Origin: JAUREX01 sp044356825
Lineage (GTDB): Bacteria; Pseudomonadota; Alphaproteobacteria; Rhodobacterales; Rhodobacteraceae
DNA length: 24,835 nt
NCBI GenBank assembly: GCA_044356825.1
Contig: JBIKVM010000019.1
Coordinates: 1 to 24,835 of the forward strand
Direction of reading: 5' to 3'
Shown: one piece after another, positions 7,793-15,568 of the stretch
How positions within the stretch are numbered: the first letter of the stretch is position 1
Layout: each line of letters opens with the position of its first letter
Notes under the pieces: model-generated
Told to the model about the DNA's origin: nothing
The model's input: the letters and a program-made list of their open reading frames with translations, nothing else
Database searches by the model: none
Position numbers and translations under genes: made by a program

Positions 7793-10700
7793 GCCACGAT
7801 GAGGAAGTCGGTCGCGGTCAGGGCCGGGGCGGTTCCCATGTCGAAGATCGCAATGGCAACGGCAAGTTGGGCCGTCTCGAGCCCGCTGATGGTCGTCGTT
7901 CCGCTTGTGAAGGCCGCACCGGCCTGGACGAAATAGAGGGTCTTGCCGGTGCTGTCGAAGATGAAGGCGCCGTTGCCGTCGACATCGAAGGCCGCGTTGG
8001 TGATCGCGCCCGTCCCCGCCTGGGTGTGGAACTGGTTGGCCGCCAGCGGACCGCCGGCGCCGCTCGTGCCGTTGCCCATGTTGCCAAAGATTGTCTCGTC
8101 GATCACGAGCTTGTCGGTGTTCGGCACGAAGGCCTTGATGGTGTCCCGCCCGATCGAGTCCTGCGCGCCGCGCACGGATCCGGCGGTTCCCGAAACCAGC
8201 GTGTCGCCGAAGATGATCTGGTTGATCCCGAGGCCCGCGTTGATGGTGTCGTCGCCGTCGCCGCCGATGATGACATCGTTGCCCGATCCGGTGGTGATGA
8301 CGTTGGAGCCGTCGCCCCCCTCGACCCGGACCGCCCCGCTCGAGGTCGAGGTCAGATCGCCGAGGGAGAGTTGCACCGTCACGTTGTGCGACCCTGCGAG
8401 CGTCAGCACCTGACCGTCGATCAGCGCGCGTGCGTCGACCGTCTGCCCCTCGGTCATGGTCGTGACGGCGTTCGTCCCCGCCGCGACGACGAAGGTCTCG
8501 ATCCCCGGGTTGATGGTGCCGCCCGCGATCGCGGTGGTGAGGGTGAGGGTGTTCGTCCCGAGCGCGTTGATCGTAGCGAAGCCCGCATATTGCGCGGCCG
8601 TCATCGAGACGGCGGCGATGTTGTCGATGCTGAGGATGGAGGCCCCCGTCACCAAGCCCGCGTTGATGCCCGAGATGTCCGTTCCGCTCGTCGTGATGCC
8701 GAGCGTGTCCGCGCCGCCGCCCGAAACGATGATCGTGCCGGTGAGATCGGTCAGTTGCCCGGTGTTGAAGCGGTCGGCGTTGGCCGAGCCCGTCACGTCC
8801 TGCCCGGCTGCCCCGATGGTGAAGACGTTGCCGGCGGCGGTCGCGAGGACATAGCCCTCGACCTGCGCGTTCCCGGTGACGGTCGCGGCATCGCTGAAGG
8901 TGATGGTGTTCGTCCCCGTGGCCGTTCCGAGGCGCGCATGCTGGGCGGCGGCGATCGTGGCGTTGACGTCGGTCGCGAGATTGATCGCCTCGACCTGGGC
9001 CACGGTCGCGCCGCTGATGTTCGTGCCCGTGGTCGTGATCACGAGCACGTCGGTCCCCGAATTGCCGAGCGCGAAGGTGCCGGTGACGGTCGTCTGCGCC
9101 CCCGTCCGCACGGTGTCGGCGTGGCTTGCCGCGCCGGTGACGTTCTGGGCGCCGGTGCCAATGGTGAAATCGTTGCCAGAGAGATCGACCATGGCGTAGG
9201 TCTCGATCGCGGCGACGCCGGTCGTGCCCTGCGTGGCGATGTTCGAGAACGCGATCGCCTCGGTCCCGGTCGCGGTGATCGAGGAAAAGGCCGCGTGCTG
9301 CGCTGTTGTCATCGTCGTCAGCGCGAGCCCCGTGATCACGAGGGTCTCGGCCGTCGTGGCGGCGCCCGCGTTGATGCCCGACAGGTCGGTGCCCGTCTGG
9401 CCGACGATGATCGTGTCCGTCCCCGAACTGCCGAGGTCGAGGACGGTCCCCACGAACCCTGCAAGCGTGCCCGTGCGCACTGTGTCGGCGTGCGCCGCGG
9501 CGCCCGTCACATCCTGCCCGGCCGCCGTCAGCGTGATGTCGTTGCCGGTGTCGTTGGCAAGCACATAGCCCTCGATGGCCGTCTTGGCGGTGATCGTGCC
9601 CGCATCGGTCAGCGTCACCACATTCGTGCCCGCCGCCGTCCCGATCCTGTCGTGCTGGGCCCGCGTCATCGTCGCCGCGACCCCATCAGCCAGATTGATC
9701 TGCTCGACCTCGGTCGTGGTCGCGGCGCTGATGTTCGTGCCGGTCGTGCTGATCTCAAGGATGTCCGTACCCGTCGCACCAAGCGCGAAGGTGCCCGTCA
9801 CCGTCGTGCGCGCGCCCGTGCGGATCGTGTCGGCATGGCCCGCGGCACCCGTTACGTTCTGGTCGTCCCGGCCCAGGATGAAGATGTTCTGCGCGACATT
9901 GGCGAGCAGATAGGCTTCGACATTGGCGTTCCCGGTCGTCTGTGTGGCGCGATCCGAGAGGCTGACGGAATTCGTGCCGATCCCGTCATTGAGGCGCGCG
10001 TTCTGCGCCGAGGTCATGGTGACCGAGACGTTCTCGGCAAGGTTGAACGTGTCGACCGATCCCAGATTGGCGTTCGTCGAGATGTCGAGACCGTTCGTCC
10101 CGATCTGCACGATCACGCCAAGTTCTGGCGCTAGCCCCGAGAGGTTCGCGTCCGCCGTGAAGTTCGTGACATCCACGGTGCCCGTGCCCGTGACGGTGAT
10201 GCCACTGAATTTTGCGGCCGCACCCTGCAGCGTCGCATCCGGCCCGACGGCAAAGGTTGCGGTGCCCATCGTCGCGCCGTCGATGTTGAAGACATCCGCA
10301 GTTCCGCCGCTTGTCCCCGTGATCGTCACCGCGGCCTTGCCCAGCTTGCCGGTGAAGGCGACGGTCTCGTTGGCGAGCGCCGCCGCCGCTGTTACCGTCG
10401 TGGCGGTCAGAAGCGACAGGTCGGCCGCCGGCGTCCGTTCGAGCGCTGTCACCTCGATCGTGCCGGCGCCCGCCCCCGTGATGCCGCTGAGCTTCGATGC
10501 CCGGCCCTGCAGCACGGCGTCGGGCGCCACGCCGAAGGTCGAGGTGCCCAAGGTTGCGCCGTCGATGTTGAAGATATCGCGCGCGCCCCCGGTCGTGCCG
10601 TAGATCGTGACGGCGGCCTTGCCCAGATCGCCTGCGAAGGTGACCGTCTCGTTGGCCAGCCGCGCCACCGCCGTGACCGCGGCCGTGGTGATGTCGCCCA

Positions 10701-11958
10701 GATCGGCGCGCGGGCTGTCGTCGAGTGCACTGACCGTGACCGCGCCCGCCCCGTCGATCGTGCGCCCCGACACGAGCGCCGCCGCCGCCGAGAAGGTCTT
10801 GCCAGCGGCAACCGTCGTCGCGAAGGATCCCAACTCGCCCGTGAAGGTCACATCCCCCGTCACGAAGGCGCGCTTGGTGCCCGCGACCGAGATGTTGCTC
10901 AGGATCGCGGATCCGTCGCCCTCGAGCCGGGTGATCACGACATTGCCCGAGCCCGTCACCGTTTCCTCGTCGAGAACCACCGCATCTCCCGTGAGTGTCC
11001 GGCTTGTCACGATGATGCTGCCCACATCGGCGGCTTCGATCCGGCCCGGGCTGCCGGTCGCGGGGGTGAAGACGTAGCGCGTGCCTTCCTGCGTGATCGC
11101 GATGTCGCCAAACCCAGTCCCGAGCGCGAGGTTGCCCACCCGGTCGGGGTTGAGCAGAGCGGCCCCGGGCGGCAGGGCATCGGGGTCGCGCACGAAGCTT
11201 GAGGCCTCGACTTCGTAGGCATTGAGCGCAAGCGGGGTGATGCTTGCTGACGGGGCTGCGACCAGATCGACCGTGCCGCCATAGATGAGCAGGCTCTCCG
11301 AGGACAGGAGGGTACGCAACTCTTCCGCCTCTGCCGTGCTCGCGACTTCGATGACGAAGCGGCCATCCTCGGATGCGGTGTAGAGCGTCGGGATAGAGAG
11401 CAGCTGCGGCACGCTGAGTCGGATGCCAGAGGCGACCTCGACGCGGGTGATGGTGCCGAGATCGGCGTCGGTCGTGTCGAGTGTCCCGTCCCGAACCCGC
11501 AAGGTCGTGAAGCCCGAGAGCGTGCTGCCCGCCTCGAGTGTCATGGTGTCGCCGGCGTCGACGAAGTCGATCTCGAGTGTGCCCGTCCCGCTCGCCCGAA
11601 GCGAGATCGAATAGCCGTTCCCGATCGCGTCCGCGACCTCGAGCCGCGCGCCTGCGTTCGGGGCGAGGGCGAAGTTCGCGGGTGCCTCGAGGCTGTAGCT
11701 GCCGCCTATCCGGGCAAGCTCGATAACGCTGCCTGCCGCCGGTGCGGCCATCGGCGTGGTCGAGATGCTGTGCGTCCCAGAGCCGCCACCGCCCGAACCG
11801 CCTCCGCCGGAGTTCCCACCGCCCGAGCCGCTGTCGGCCCCGGAGGACGCCCCGCCGCAGGCCTGCAGTCCGAGTCCACCGAGCACGAGCGCCCCCCCTG
11901 CACCCATGGGCCGAACCTGCGCGCTGGTGCGGGTCGTGTGGGTCCGATTGCGTGGCAT
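7789..11958 (-). CDS. Giant beta-strand repeat protein with lipobox and C-terminal RTX region
   Basis: From ATG 11958 this is 1389 residues. An Arg-rich n-region and hydrophobic segment end in lipobox LQAC (Cys34), followed by a Gly/Ser linker (about 35-61). Next come a unique beta-rich region, two clear and one diverged copy of a 94-residue repeat (about 320-600), then four or five copies of a repeat of about 115 residues (about 616-1150) with recurring NVTGAA-HADTVRTG and VTGTFALG segments. One RTX nonapeptide block follows (about 1213-1243, GGDGSNVITTGSGNDVIIGG). The C-terminal domain ends ATDFLIVA, like type I-secreted RTX proteins. No catalytic motif is seen. An adhesin or S-layer-like function is inferred. 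The frame is open to 12450, but the extension overlaps the BKACE gene antisense and places the signal sequence internally, so I reject it. The ribosome site at 11958 is weak. Confidence 0.85.
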   Translation of the reverse strand: MPRNRTHTTRTSAQVRPMGAGGALVLGGLGLQACGGASSGADSGSGGGNSGGGGSGGGGSGTHSISTTPMAAPAAGSVIELARIGGSYSLEAPANFALAPNAGARLEVADAIGNGYSISLRASGTGTLEIDFVDAGDTMTLEAGSTLSGFTTLRVRDGTLDTTDADLGTITRVEVASGIRLSVPQLLSIPTLYTASEDGRFVIEVASTAEAEELRTLLSSESLLIYGGTVDLVAAPSASITPLALNAYEVEASSFVRDPDALPPGAALLNPDRVGNLALGTGFGDIAITQEGTRYVFTPATGSPGRIEAADVGSIIVTSRTLTGDAVVLDEETVTGSGNVVITRLEGDGSAILSNISVAGTKRAFVTGDVTFTGELGSFATTVAAGKTFSAAAALVSGRTIDGAGAVTVSALDDSPRADLGDITTAAVTAVARLANETVTFAGDLGKAAVTIYGTTGGARDIFNIDGATLGTSTFGVAPDAVLQGRASKLSGITGAGAGTIEVTALERTPAADLSLLTATTVTAAAALANETVAFTGKLGKAAVTITGTSGGTADVFNIDGATMGTATFAVGPDATLQGAAAKFSGITVTGTGTVDVTNFTADANLSGLAPELGVIVQIGTNGLDISTNANLGSVDTFNLAENVSVTMTSAQNARLNDGIGTNSVSLSDRATQTTGNANVEAYLLANVAQNIFILGRDDQNVTGAAGHADTIRTGARTTVTGTFALGATGTDILEISTTGTNISAATTTEVEQINLADGVAATMTRAQHDRIGTAAGTNVVTLTDAGTITAKTAIEGYVLANDTGNDITLTAAGQDVTGAAAHADTVRTGTLAGFVGTVLDLGSSGTDTIIVGQTGTDLSGINAGAATTAETLVITGLALTTMTTAQHAAFSSITATGTEAIAFSNIATQGTTGVAAIETYAMVDLSGNDFTIGTGAQNVTGAASHADTVRTGAQTTVTGTFALGNSGTDVLVITTTGTNISGATVAQVEAINLATDVNATIAAAQHARLGTATGTNTITFSDAATVTGNAQVEGYVLATAAGNVFTIGAAGQDVTGSANADRFNTGQLTDLTGTIIVSGGGADTLGITTSGTDISGINAGLVTGASILSIDNIAAVSMTAAQYAGFATINALGTNTLTLTTAIAGGTINPGIETFVVAAGTNAVTTMTEGQTVDARALIDGQVLTLAGSHNVTVQLSLGDLTSTSSGAVRVEGGDGSNVITTGSGNDVIIGGDGDDTINAGLGINQIIFGDTLVSGTAGSVRGAQDSIGRDTIKAFVPNTDKLVIDETIFGNMGNGTSGAGGPLAANQFHTQAGTGAITNAAFDVDGNGAFIFDSTGKTLYFVQAGAAFTSGTTTISGLETAQLAVAIAIFDMGTAPALTATDFLIVA
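8500..10110 (-). repeat. Region of ~115-residue coding repeats (4-5 copies)
   Basis: The recurring protein block (x-x-G-T-N-I-S ... AQH-x-R-x-GTA ... EGYVLA ... GQ-D/N-VTGAA-HADTVRTG ... VTGTFALG-SGTD) recurs with a spacing of about 340-365 nt. The conserved VTGAA-HADTVRTG segments fall near 8785 (diverged), 9125, 9490 and 9835. The DNA itself is visibly similar between copies. Confidence 0.8.
10160..10720 (-). repeat. Two tandem 94-residue coding repeats
   Basis: Two copies spaced 282 nt apart share LANETV-F-G-LGKAAVTI-GT-GG---FNIDGAT-GT-TF-V-PDA-LQG. The GATCGT(G/C)AC landmark lies at 10321 and 10603. A weaker third copy lies immediately upstream in the protein (about 10720-10990). Confidence 0.75.
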
Positions 11959-11983
11959 GTGCACTCGACTGTTGGTGTTGATC

Positions 11984-12003
11984 CGGATCGCATGCACGAT
12001 CCG
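11984..12003. promoter_or_regulatory. Operator-like inverted repeat in a divergent promoter region
   Basis: Perfect 7-bp arms CGGATCG and CGATCCG are separated by 6 nt. The left arm overlaps a 10-bp palindrome GATCCGGATC (11980-11989). The site lies between the divergent starts of the giant repeat protein (11958) and the BKACE gene (12107), where a dimeric repressor site could act on both. No regulator gene is in the window. Confidence 0.3.
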
Positions 12004-12106
12004 TGCCGCCTGTGGGTTCCGCCTGACCGGCGTGGCGTGTTGCATCCTGCCCATTCGCCTGCCAACACTTCCACCAGGGCAGAGGCCTCGAAGCGGGAGG
12101 ACGGTC

Positions 12107-13036
12107 ATGGAAAAGCGCAAGGTCATTATCACATGTGCGGTCACGGGGGCGATCCATACCCCCTCGATGTCGCCCCACCTGCCGATCACGGCGGAAGAGA
12201 TCGCCGACGCCGCGATCGAGGCGGCCGAGGCGGGGGCCGCCATCGTGCATCTGCACGCGCGCAACCCCGAGACGGGCGCGCCCGACCAGTCGCCCGCGCG
12301 GTTCGAACCCTTCCTGCGCGTCATCCGCCAGCGGTCGGATTGCGTCGTCAACATCACCACGGGCGGCGCGCCGACGATGCTTGTCGATGAGCGCATCAAC
12401 CCGGTCGTCGCCTTCAAGCCCGAGGTCGCCTCGCTCAACATGGGGTCCATGAACTTCGGTCTCTATCCGATGCTCGAGCGCTTCAAGGATTTCCGCCACG
12501 ACTGGGAGCGGCCCTATCTGGAAGGCTCGAAGGACCGGATATTCCGCAACACCTTCGCCGACATCGAGCGTATCCTCGTGACCTGCGCCGATCAGGGCAC
12601 GCGCTTCGAGATCGAGTGCTACGACATCGGGCACCTCTATACGCTGGCGCATTTCGTCGACCGGGGACTCGTGAAGGCACCCTTCTTCGTCCAGAGCGTC
12701 TTCGGCATCCTCGGCGGCATCGGCGGCCACCCCGAGGACGTGATGCACATGAAGCGCACCGCCGACCGGCTGTTCGGCGACGATTACGAATGGTCGGTGC
12801 TGGGCGCGGGGCGCAACCAGATGCGGATCGCGGCGATGTCGGCCGGCATGGGCGGGCATGTGCGCGTGGGGCTCGAGGATTCGCTCTGGATCGGGCCGGG
12901 GCGGCTGGCGCGGTCGAACGCCGAGCAGGTCGCGCAGGCGCGCGCGCTCATCGAGGGGCTGGGCCTCGAGGTCGCGACACCGGCCGATGCGCGCGAGATC
13001 CTGAAGCTCAAGGGCGGGGACAAGGTCGCGTTCTGA
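12107..13036 (+). CDS. Beta-keto acid cleavage enzyme (BKACE, DUF849 family)
   Basis: BKACE enzymes cleave a beta-keto acid with acetyl-CoA, giving acetoacetate and a new CoA ester. Characterised members act on 3-keto-5-aminohexanoate (lysine fermentation) and dehydrocarnitine. The protein is 309 residues, the usual size. The zinc-site motif VHLHAR lies at residues 47-52 (His48 and His50), and the likely Glu ligand is in GGHVRVGLED (Glu257). Other family blocks are ITTGGAP, NMGSMNFG, FEIECYDIGHLY and the VLGAGRNQ segment. The start at ATG 12107 has GGGAGGA about 7 nt upstream; the frame is open further upstream but without support. The gene stands alone, divergent from the surface operon, so its substrate is open. 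A carnitine-type substrate is possible given the length and family, but this is inference. Confidence 0.92.
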   Translation: MEKRKVIITCAVTGAIHTPSMSPHLPITAEEIADAAIEAAEAGAAIVHLHARNPETGAPDQSPARFEPFLRVIRQRSDCVVNITTGGAPTMLVDERINPVVAFKPEVASLNMGSMNFGLYPMLERFKDFRHDWERPYLEGSKDRIFRNTFADIERILVTCADQGTRFEIECYDIGHLYTLAHFVDRGLVKAPFFVQSVFGILGGIGGHPEDVMHMKRTADRLFGDDYEWSVLGAGRNQMRIAAMSAGMGGHVRVGLEDSLWIGPGRLARSNAEQVAQARALIEGLGLEVATPADAREILKLKGGDKVAF

Positions 13037-13086
13037 CCGGCCGGCGCGCCCGGCCGGGAACGATCTCGGACCCCGTCGAGGGGTCC
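13037..13086. terminator. Bidirectional terminator-like double hairpin
   Basis: Immediately after the BKACE stop, an 8-bp perfect stem CCGGCCGG/CCGGCCGG (13037-13057, 5-nt loop) is followed by a 7-bp perfect stem GGACCCC/GGGGTCC (13068-13086, 5-nt loop). The genes on either side converge. There is no T-tract, so termination strength is uncertain. Confidence 0.45.
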
Positions 13087-13135
13087 TCGATCGGCAGGTG
13101 GGCGCTGCCCCCCTGCTGGCCGTCGCGCCCGGACG

Positions 13136-14722
13136 CTAGCGCGGCAGGCGCGGGACGGCGGCGACGAGGGCTTGGGTGTGCGGGTGCGCGGGCGCTGCGA
13201 GGAGGCGCGCGGTCGGGCCCGTCTCGACGATGCGGCCGGCCTCGAGCACGATCACGCGGTCGGTGATCGCGCCCACCACCTCGAGGTCGTGGCCGATGAA
13301 GAGATAGGCGAGCCCGTGGCGCGCCTGCAGCGCGGCCAGCAGATCGAGTATGCGCGCCCGCACCGCCGGGTCGAGCGCCGAGACGGCCTCGTCGAGCACG
13401 ATGAGGTCGGGGCGCAGCACGAGCGCGCGCGCCAGCGCGATGCGCTGGCGCTGCCCGCCCGAAAAGGCGTGGATGCGTCGGCCGGCGTCGTCGGGCGAAA
13501 GGCCCACGTCGCGGAGCGCCTCGGCAACGCGATCCCGCCGCTCGGCGGCCGGCACGTCGGGCGCGAGGTGGAAGGGTTCGGCGACCAGCCGGCCGACGCT
13601 CTGGCGCGGGTCGAAGCTGGCGTAGGGATCCTGAAAGACGGCCTGCATTCGCGCGCGCAGCGCCTGCGGCATCCGCGCCGGATCGACCCGCACCCCGCCG
13701 AGCGTGATCTCGCCCCCATCGATAGGGTCGAGGCCGAGCACGGCGCGCCCGAGGGTCGATTTCCCCGACCCCGAGGCCCCGACGATGCCGAGGCTCTCGC
13801 CCCGCGCCAGCGCAAGGCTGACGCGGTCGAGCGCGAGAAGGCGGGGACGCGCCGCGAAGGGGTGCGGGCGGGGGAGCGGGTAGCTGCGCGACACCTCGCG
13901 GCACGCGAGCAGGGGCGCTGCATCGGGGCCGGGGGCAGGGGGTGCGGCCCGCGCCGGGCGGTGGGTCGCGGCGGCGACCAGCGCCCGCGTCGCGGCATGG
14001 GCGGGCTGCGCGATCAGGGCACGCGCGGGCCCCTCCTCGACGATGCGGCCCTCCGACATCACTGCCACGCGGTCGGCGATGCCCGCCACCACCGCCAGAT
14101 CGTGGCTGATAAGCAGGAGCGCCATTCCCTCGGCCGCGACGAACCCGCGCATGAGCCCGAGGATCTGCGCCTGGGTCACGACATCGAGTGCGGTCGTCGG
14201 CTCATCCGCGATCAGCAGGCGCGGGCGCAGCGCCACCGCCATCGCGATCGCGACCCGCTGGCGCTGGCCGCCCGACAGCTCGTGCGGATAGCGCCCCGGG
14301 GGCACACGCTCGGGCGGCAGCCCGACGCGGGCGAGCATCGCGCCGGCGCGGGCGCGGGCCTCGGGTCGCGGGCAGGCGCGGTGGATGAGCAGCGTCTCGG
14401 CGACCTGATCGCCGATGGTGCGCAGGGGATCGAGGGCGGTGAGCGGCTCCTGGAAGATCATCGCGATGTCGCGGCCGCGGATGCGGCAGAGATCGGCCTC
14501 GGGCGCGCCCTGCATCTCGCGCCCCCCGAGGCGGACCGACCCGCCCGTCGCGGCCCCCTCGGGCGCGAGCCCCATGATCGCGAGCGCCGCGAGCGACTTG
14601 CCCGACCCCGAGGCGCCGACGAGGCCCGTGACCGTTCCGGCCGCGATCGCCAGATCGACGCCCGCGAGGATCTCGCGCCCCCCGAGCGCGAGCCTGAGGC
14701 CCTGCACCGACAGGAGCGTCAT
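13136..14722 (-). CDS. Peptide ABC transporter, fused double ATPase (DppD-DppF type)
   Basis: This 528-residue protein joins the two nucleotide-binding domains of a dipeptide/oligopeptide importer in one chain. NBD1 has Walker A GASGSGKS (36-43), signature LSGGQ (149-153), Walker B LLIADEP and H-loop ISHD (205-208). NBD2 has Walker A GASGSGKS (315-322), signature FSGGQ (420-424), Walker B IVLDEAVSALD and H-loop IGHD (476-479). An Ala/Pro linker (about 253-268) joins them. All catalytic elements are present in both halves. ATG 14722 overlaps the permease stop by ATGA, so it is coupled to the permease gene. A frame open further upstream is a shadow. Substrate specificity is not decidable; related fused ATPases serve peptide, nickel and glutathione importers. 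Confidence 0.93.
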   Translation of the reverse strand: MTLLSVQGLRLALGGREILAGVDLAIAAGTVTGLVGASGSGKSLAALAIMGLAPEGAATGGSVRLGGREMQGAPEADLCRIRGRDIAMIFQEPLTALDPLRTIGDQVAETLLIHRACPRPEARARAGAMLARVGLPPERVPPGRYPHELSGGQRQRVAIAMAVALRPRLLIADEPTTALDVVTQAQILGLMRGFVAAEGMALLLISHDLAVVAGIADRVAVMSEGRIVEEGPARALIAQPAHAATRALVAAATHRPARAAPPAPGPDAAPLLACREVSRSYPLPRPHPFAARPRLLALDRVSLALARGESLGIVGASGSGKSTLGRAVLGLDPIDGGEITLGGVRVDPARMPQALRARMQAVFQDPYASFDPRQSVGRLVAEPFHLAPDVPAAERRDRVAEALRDVGLSPDDAGRRIHAFSGGQRQRIALARALVLRPDLIVLDEAVSALDPAVRARILDLLAALQARHGLAYLFIGHDLEVVGAITDRVIVLEAGRIVETGPTARLLAAPAHPHTQALVAAVPRLPR

Positions 14723-15567
14723 CCCTGCCCCCCGAGGCGCGGATCGAGCCGGTCGCGCAGCCCGTCGCCGAGCAGGTTGAGGCCGAGCACCGTCAGCACG
14801 ATGGCAAGCCCCGGCATCAGCGCGACATGGGGCGCGAGCGCGATGAGGGTCTGCGCATCGGCAAGCATCCGCCCCCAGCTCGGAACGGGGGGCTGCGCGC
14901 CCAAGCCCACATAGGAAAGCCCCGCCTCGGCGAGGATGCCGAGGCTGAACTGGATCGTGCCCTGCACGATCAGGAGGGCCGCGATGTTGGGCAGGATGTG
15001 CTCGACCGAGATGCGCGCGGCCCCCTTGCCCGCCAGCCGCGCGGCGCGGACGAAATCGAGCGTCCACAGGCTCAGCGCCGCGCCGCGGGTCACGCGGGCA
15101 AAGACGGGGATGTTGAAGATCCCGATCGCGAGGATCGCGTTCGTGGCCGAGGGTCCGAGGATGGCGGTGACGAGGATCGCGATCACGAGGCTCGGAAAGG
15201 CGAAGACGAGATCGTTGAGGCGCATCACCACCGCATCGACGATGCTCCCCCGCCGCGCCGCCGCCAGCAGCCCGAGCGGCACGCCCGCGGCCATGCCGAT
15301 CCCGACCGCGATCAGCGCGACCGCGAGCGAGGTCCGCGCGCCCACCATCAGCATCGAGAGGATGTCGCGCCCGAACTGGTCGGTCCCGAGCGGATGCGCC
15401 CCCCCGGGCGGTTGCAGGCGGGCCGAGATGTCGATTCCCTCCACCGGATGCGGCGTCCAGACGAAGGAGAGGAGGGCGGCCAGCACGCATAGCCCTGCGA
15501 GCAGGGCGCCGATCCGCATCGCGGCGGGGCGAAACGGCGCGGGCTGGATCGGGGCGGGGGGCGCCAT
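14719..15567 (-). CDS. Peptide ABC transporter permease (DppC/OppC type)
   Basis: This inner-membrane permease subunit has 282 residues. An N-terminal membrane segment (about 17-37) precedes the family motif HPLGTDQFGRDILSMLMVGARTSL, typical of the DppC/OppC N-terminal region. Further membrane segments follow, with the EAA-type loop that contacts the ATPase (GKGAARISVEHILPN) and a C-terminal LNLLGDGLRDRLDPRL signature. It starts 1 nt after the upstream permease stop (TGAGATG) and overlaps the ATPase start by 4 nt, so the three genes form a tight operon. Confidence 0.94.
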   Translation of the reverse strand: MAPPAPIQPAPFRPAAMRIGALLAGLCVLAALLSFVWTPHPVEGIDISARLQPPGGAHPLGTDQFGRDILSMLMVGARTSLAVALIAVGIGMAAGVPLGLLAAARRGSIVDAVVMRLNDLVFAFPSLVIAILVTAILGPSATNAILAIGIFNIPVFARVTRGAALSLWTLDFVRAARLAGKGAARISVEHILPNIAALLIVQGTIQFSLGILAEAGLSYVGLGAQPPVPSWGRMLADAQTLIALAPHVALMPGLAIVLTVLGLNLLGDGLRDRLDPRLGGQG

Positions 15568-15568
15568 C

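Noticed and set aside
8200..8330. Repeat-rich DNA as a mobile element or recombination hotspot
   Set aside because: The repeats are explained by in-frame coding for RTX nonapeptides. No transposase, terminal inverted repeats or target duplication were seen.
7720..10134. Open frame of about 804 codons antisense to the giant repeat protein, plus several Ser/Pro/Val-rich frames on the plus strand
   Set aside because: These are complements of RTX and beta-repeat coding. Their own periodicity merely mirrors the real repeats.
11959..12450. N-terminal extension of the giant repeat protein to 12450
   Set aside because: It would run antisense through the BKACE coding region and bury the lipoprotein signal about 164 residues inside the protein.
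9986..12859. Open frame of about 957 codons on the minus strand overlapping both the repeat protein and BKACE
   Set aside because: It is in the wrong frame relative to two well-supported genes and has no recognisable domains.
14723..15490. Upstream extension of the fused ATPase frame (784 codons in total)
   Set aside because: It overlaps the DppC-type permease in another frame. The ATGA junction at 14722 and the conserved ABC N-terminus MTLLSVQGLRL set the start.
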